64,000 nucleotides of DNA from Saccharothrix ecbatanensis (lineage in GTDB: Bacteria; Actinomycetota; Actinomycetes; Mycobacteriales; Pseudonocardiaceae): NCBI RefSeq assembly GCF_014205015.1, contig NZ_JACHMO010000001.1, positions 2,666,001 through 2,730,000 on the forward strand, in the 5' to 3' direction. This document shows, in pieces, positions 61,578 to 64,000 of this stretch. The notes beneath the pieces were generated by a model. That model searched no databases. It had not been told where the DNA came from and saw only the letters and a list, made by a program, of their open reading frames with translations. A program made the translations under genes and the position numbers. Every line of letters begins with the position of its first letter. The stretch's first letter is position 1.

Positions 61578-62656
61578 CGGCTGTTCACCCCTTCCGCGGC
61601 GAGCATCGAAGCGTGGGTCGGGGCGTCCGGCACGTCCGCCGGCCGGCCCACCGCGAACTCACGGCGCAGCGTCGGCACGATCTCGCCGAGGAGGTCCAGC
61701 TGCTCCAGCACCGTCTTCAACGGCAGGCCCGCGTGGTCCATCAGGAACAGCTGCCGCTGGTAGTCGCCGAAGTGCTGCCGGAACGTCAGCGTCTTGTCGA
61801 TGACCTCCTGCGGGCTGCCGACCGTCAGCGGCGTCTGCGACGTGAACTCCTCCAGCGACGGGCCGTGCCCGTACACCGGGGCGTTGTCGAAGTACGGCCG
61901 GAATTCGCGCACCGCGTCCTGCGAGTTGCGGCGCATGAACACCTGGCCGCCGAGTCCGACGATCGCCTGGTGCGCGGCGCCGTGCCCGTAGTGCTCGTAG
62001 CGCTCCCGGTAGAAGGTGATCAGCCGCTGGAAGTGCTCCTTGGGCCAGAAGATGTGGTTGGCGAAGAAGCCGTCGCCGTAGTAGGCGGCCTGCTCGGCGA
62101 TCTCCGGGCTGCGGATCGAGCCGTGCCACACGAACGGCGGCACGTCGTCCAGCGGACGCGGGGTCGAGGTGAACGACTGGAGCGGCGTGCGGTGCTTGCC
62201 CTCCCAGTCCACGACGTCCTCGCGCCACAGCCGGCGCAGCAGGGCGTAGTTCTCGATCGCCAGGTCGATGCCGTCGCGAAGGTCCTTGCCGAACCAGGGA
62301 TACACGGGCGCCGTGTTGCCTCGGCCCATGACCAGGTCCACCCGGCCGTCGGCGAGGTGCTGGAGCATCGCGTAGTCCTCGGCGATCTTCACCGGGTCGT
62401 TCGTGGTGATCAGCGTGGTCGCGGTGGACAGGATCAGCCGCTCGGTGCGGGCCGCGATGTAGCCGAGCATGGTGGTCGGCGACGACGGCACGAACGGCGG
62501 GTTGTGGTGCTCGCCGGTCGCGAACACGTCCAGGCCGACCTCTTCCGCCTTCAGCGCGATCGCGACCATGGCCTTGATGCGCTCGGCCTCGGTCGGCGTC
62601 CGGCCCGTGGTGGGGTCGGGCGTCACGTCGCCGACGGTGAAGACACCGAACTGCAT
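61574..62656 (-). CDS. LLM-class flavin-dependent monooxygenase (CE1758 type)
   Basis: 360 residues, bacterial luciferase-like TIM barrel. VFATGEHHNPPFVPSSP contains the active-site His pair, and the signature MGRGNTAPVYPWFG follows. It uses FMNH2 delivered by the downstream reductase to oxidise an unknown small molecule. The ATG at 62656 follows GAGGAG five bases upstream; a GTG two codons earlier would lie inside that site. The promoter has an 18-bp MarR-like inverted repeat. Confidence 0.92.
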   Translation of the reverse strand: MQFGVFTVGDVTPDPTTGRTPTEAERIKAMVAIALKAEEVGLDVFATGEHHNPPFVPSSPTTMLGYIAARTERLILSTATTLITTNDPVKIAEDYAMLQHLADGRVDLVMGRGNTAPVYPWFGKDLRDGIDLAIENYALLRRLWREDVVDWEGKHRTPLQSFTSTPRPLDDVPPFVWHGSIRSPEIAEQAAYYGDGFFANHIFWPKEHFQRLITFYRERYEHYGHGAAHQAIVGLGGQVFMRRNSQDAVREFRPYFDNAPVYGHGPSLEEFTSQTPLTVGSPQEVIDKTLTFRQHFGDYQRQLFLMDHAGLPLKTVLEQLDLLGEIVPTLRREFAVGRPADVPDAPTHASMLAAEGVNSR

Positions 62657-62673
62657 GGCCACTCCTCATCAGG

Positions 62674-62691
62674 TAGTTGCACTTTCAACTA
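62674..62691. promoter_or_regulatory. MarR-like operator TAGTTG-N6-CAACTA
   Basis: A perfect 6-6-6 inverted repeat TAGTTGcactttCAACTA in the divergent region between the LLM monooxygenase and the acyl-CoA-dehydrogenase-like gene. MarR-family proteins typically bind AGTTG-N6-CAACT. No marR gene is in the window. Confidence 0.7.
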
Positions 62692-62791
62692 ACTCGCACA
62701 ACGGTACCTCACCCCAGGACTATTCCGGTGTTGTCTGGTGGCGCGGACCACGCCAAGGTGTGTCACACGGGTCACCGACGGGGGAGGCACG

Positions 62792-63883
62792 GTGCACGAG
62801 CTGGTCCGGCGCGCCGCGGAGATCGTCCCGGTCCTGCGCGCCCACGCCGCCTGGGGTGACGAGCACCGGAGGCTGCACGAGGGCGCGTTGGAAGCGATGG
62901 CCGACGCCGGCGTGCTGCGCCTTCGGGTGCCCGTCGCGCACGGCGGTCACGAAGCGGACCTGACCACGGTGGTCGAGGTCATCGCCGAACTGGCCCGCGG
63001 TGACGGGTCGGCGGCGTGGACCGCGGCGGTGTGGGCCATCTCGACCTGGGTTGCCGGCCAGTTCCCCGACGAGGTCCGGCAGGAGGTCTTCGCCAAACCG
63101 GACGTGCGGGTCACCGGCATCCTCAGCCCCACCGCGACGGCCGAGCCGGTCGGCGGCGGGGTGCTGGTCAACGGGCGGTGGGCGTTCACCACGTCCGCGC
63201 CGCAGAGCCACTGGACCACGAACGCCGCCATCCTCATGCCGGACCGGGTACCCGTGGCGCTGGCGATCCCCCTGGTCGACCTGGAGGTCGTGGACGACTG
63301 GCACACCACCGGCCTGCGTGCGACGGGCAGCGTGACCACGGTCGCGAAGGACCTGTTCGTGCCGGCCGAGCGGGTGCTGCGCCTGGCGCCCGTGCTGCTG
63401 GCCCACCCGGACGCCTCCGCGCCGATGTTCCGCGCGCCGTTCATGCCCGCCGCCTGCGCCACGGTCAGCGCGCCCGCCGTCGGCCTGGCCCGCGCGGCGG
63501 TGGAGGCGTTCGCGGCGGTCACCTCCGCGTTCCCGCTGCGGATCCGCGAGGCCACGGTGCTCGCCGACGAGGCCCAGGTCCACTCCCGCCGCACCGCCTC
63601 CGTGGTCGACCGCAAGGCCGCCCGCGGCGAGACGTGGACGCCCGAGGACCGCGCCGGGGTGCGCCGGGACCTCGGCGAGGCGTGCTCACGGGCACGGGAC
63701 GCGGTCGCCGTCCTCGACGCGAACGTCCTAGGCGCGAACGGTGCCGGGGCGGACTGCCCGGCCCTGCACCGCATCCAGCGCGACGTGCACGCGCTCAACC
63801 TGCACGCGGTCCTGCACCCCAACGCCAACCTGGAGCGGTACGGCCCGGTCTTCCTCGGCCGGCAGCCGGAGGCGGACGCGTGA
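62792..63883 (+). CDS. Acyl-CoA-dehydrogenase-fold flavin monooxygenase-like protein
   Basis: 363 residues. N-terminal helical domain (EIVPVLRAHAAWGDEHRRL), middle beta domain (VTGILSPTATAEPVGGGVLVNGRWAFTTSAPQ), then C-terminal helices. The order matches the HsaA/group-D flavin monooxygenase branch, where the fold is reused for hydroxylation. The catalytic Glu of true acyl-CoA dehydrogenases is not evident. The GTG at 62792 follows GGGGGAGG. It faces the LLM pair across a MarR-like site, so both could be induced by one compound. Confidence 0.85.
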   Translation: MHELVRRAAEIVPVLRAHAAWGDEHRRLHEGALEAMADAGVLRLRVPVAHGGHEADLTTVVEVIAELARGDGSAAWTAAVWAISTWVAGQFPDEVRQEVFAKPDVRVTGILSPTATAEPVGGGVLVNGRWAFTTSAPQSHWTTNAAILMPDRVPVALAIPLVDLEVVDDWHTTGLRATGSVTTVAKDLFVPAERVLRLAPVLLAHPDASAPMFRAPFMPAACATVSAPAVGLARAAVEAFAAVTSAFPLRIREATVLADEAQVHSRRTASVVDRKAARGETWTPEDRAGVRRDLGEACSRARDAVAVLDANVLGANGAGADCPALHRIQRDVHALNLHAVLHPNANLERYGPVFLGRQPEADA

Positions 63884-63978
63884 TTCCTTGATCCACCATT
63901 GTTTGCTGTTAGAAAGTAGTTAGCGCGGTTCCCCACTCTTGTCCGCAAGGCACAACGCCTGCACACAATCGAGGGGGA

Positions 63979-64000
63979 ATGATCGTGATTCGCAGGATTC
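63979..64000 (+). CDS. Start of a gene cut by the window edge (uncertain)
   Basis: ATG at 63979 directly after GAGGGGG, codons MIVIRRI to the window edge. The likely upstream promoter region (63884-63978) is relatively AT-rich. Too short for any family call; it could also be a spurious start. Confidence 0.35.

Noticed and set aside
1..64000. tRNA, rRNA, insertion sequence, prophage or integrase genes
   Set aside because: Intergenic gaps are short and I recognised no tRNA-like fold, transposase, integrase or phage structural gene.

Overview
The window is chromosomal DNA from a very GC-rich filamentous actinomycete. Four signs point this way: strong third-position GC bias, frequent GTG/TTG starts preceded by GGAGG-type sites, DUF574 methyltransferase and Pls/PosA-type NRPS genes, and CebR-type TGGGAGCGCTCCCA operators. 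Together with the TGAGTGTTCGACTCGCGGG intergenic repeats, the gene set suggests Pseudonocardiaceae (Saccharothrix, Lentzea or Actinosynnema-like). The genus is an inference. I see no rRNA, tRNA, CRISPR array, insertion sequence or prophage.

Layout. 1-5012: the 3' part of a Pls/PosA-type membrane NRPS (A-PCP-three LbH modules) overlapping an M1 aminopeptidase by 4 bp. 5057-8857: an ECF sigma factor with a one-TM partner, a PfkB kinase coupled to SurE, and a tiny acidic ORF. 8970-20854: a rhamnogalacturonan (pectin) locus on the minus strand: a CBM2-bearing PL11 lyase, a LacI regulator, L-rhamnose mutarotase, a Gfo/Idh/MocA-DUF6807 fusion, a YesL-like protein, two ABC permeases and a lipoprotein binding protein. 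A second PL11 lyase diverges from it. Five TTGAAnCGnTTCAA-like sites tie the locus to the LacI protein.

20956-30373: mixed genes: a DUF4231/SLATT-like protein, a PL10 pectate lyase, an MFS exporter, two archaeo-eukaryotic-primase-fold proteins in convergent orientation (LigD-Pol and Prim-Pol), a Csp-like copper-storage protein, a PEBP/RKIP-like protein and a secreted repeat protein. 30601-39950: an EF-hand protein, a methyltransferase, an SF1 helicase with a decayed nuclease-like tail, hydrolases, a glycosyltransferase-like protein whose gene carries four heptanucleotide repeats, a STAND NTPase with TPRs and a small HATPase. 40013-45566: a secreted hydrolase, a P450, a DUF574 methyltransferase and a PAS-GGDEF-EAL protein with decayed catalytic motifs.

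45556-50241: plant-wall hydrolases (GH26-CBM35-CBM2, GH12, GHL15-like). The first two are preceded by CebR-type palindromes identical in core to the one in front of the first PL11 gene. 50647-64000: SDR/TetR divergent pair, a large AAA-TPR regulator, DrrAB-like ABC exporter, FMN reductase, hisG, acyltransferase, GNAT, and a two-component flavin monooxygenase pair divergent from an acyl-CoA-dehydrogenase-like gene across a MarR-like palindrome.

Central theme: two overlapping transcriptional circuits for plant cell-wall use. A local LacI circuit covers rhamnogalacturonan and rhamnose uptake and processing. A CebR-type cellobiose circuit covers glucan and mannan hydrolases. The first PL11 gene sits under candidate sites for both.
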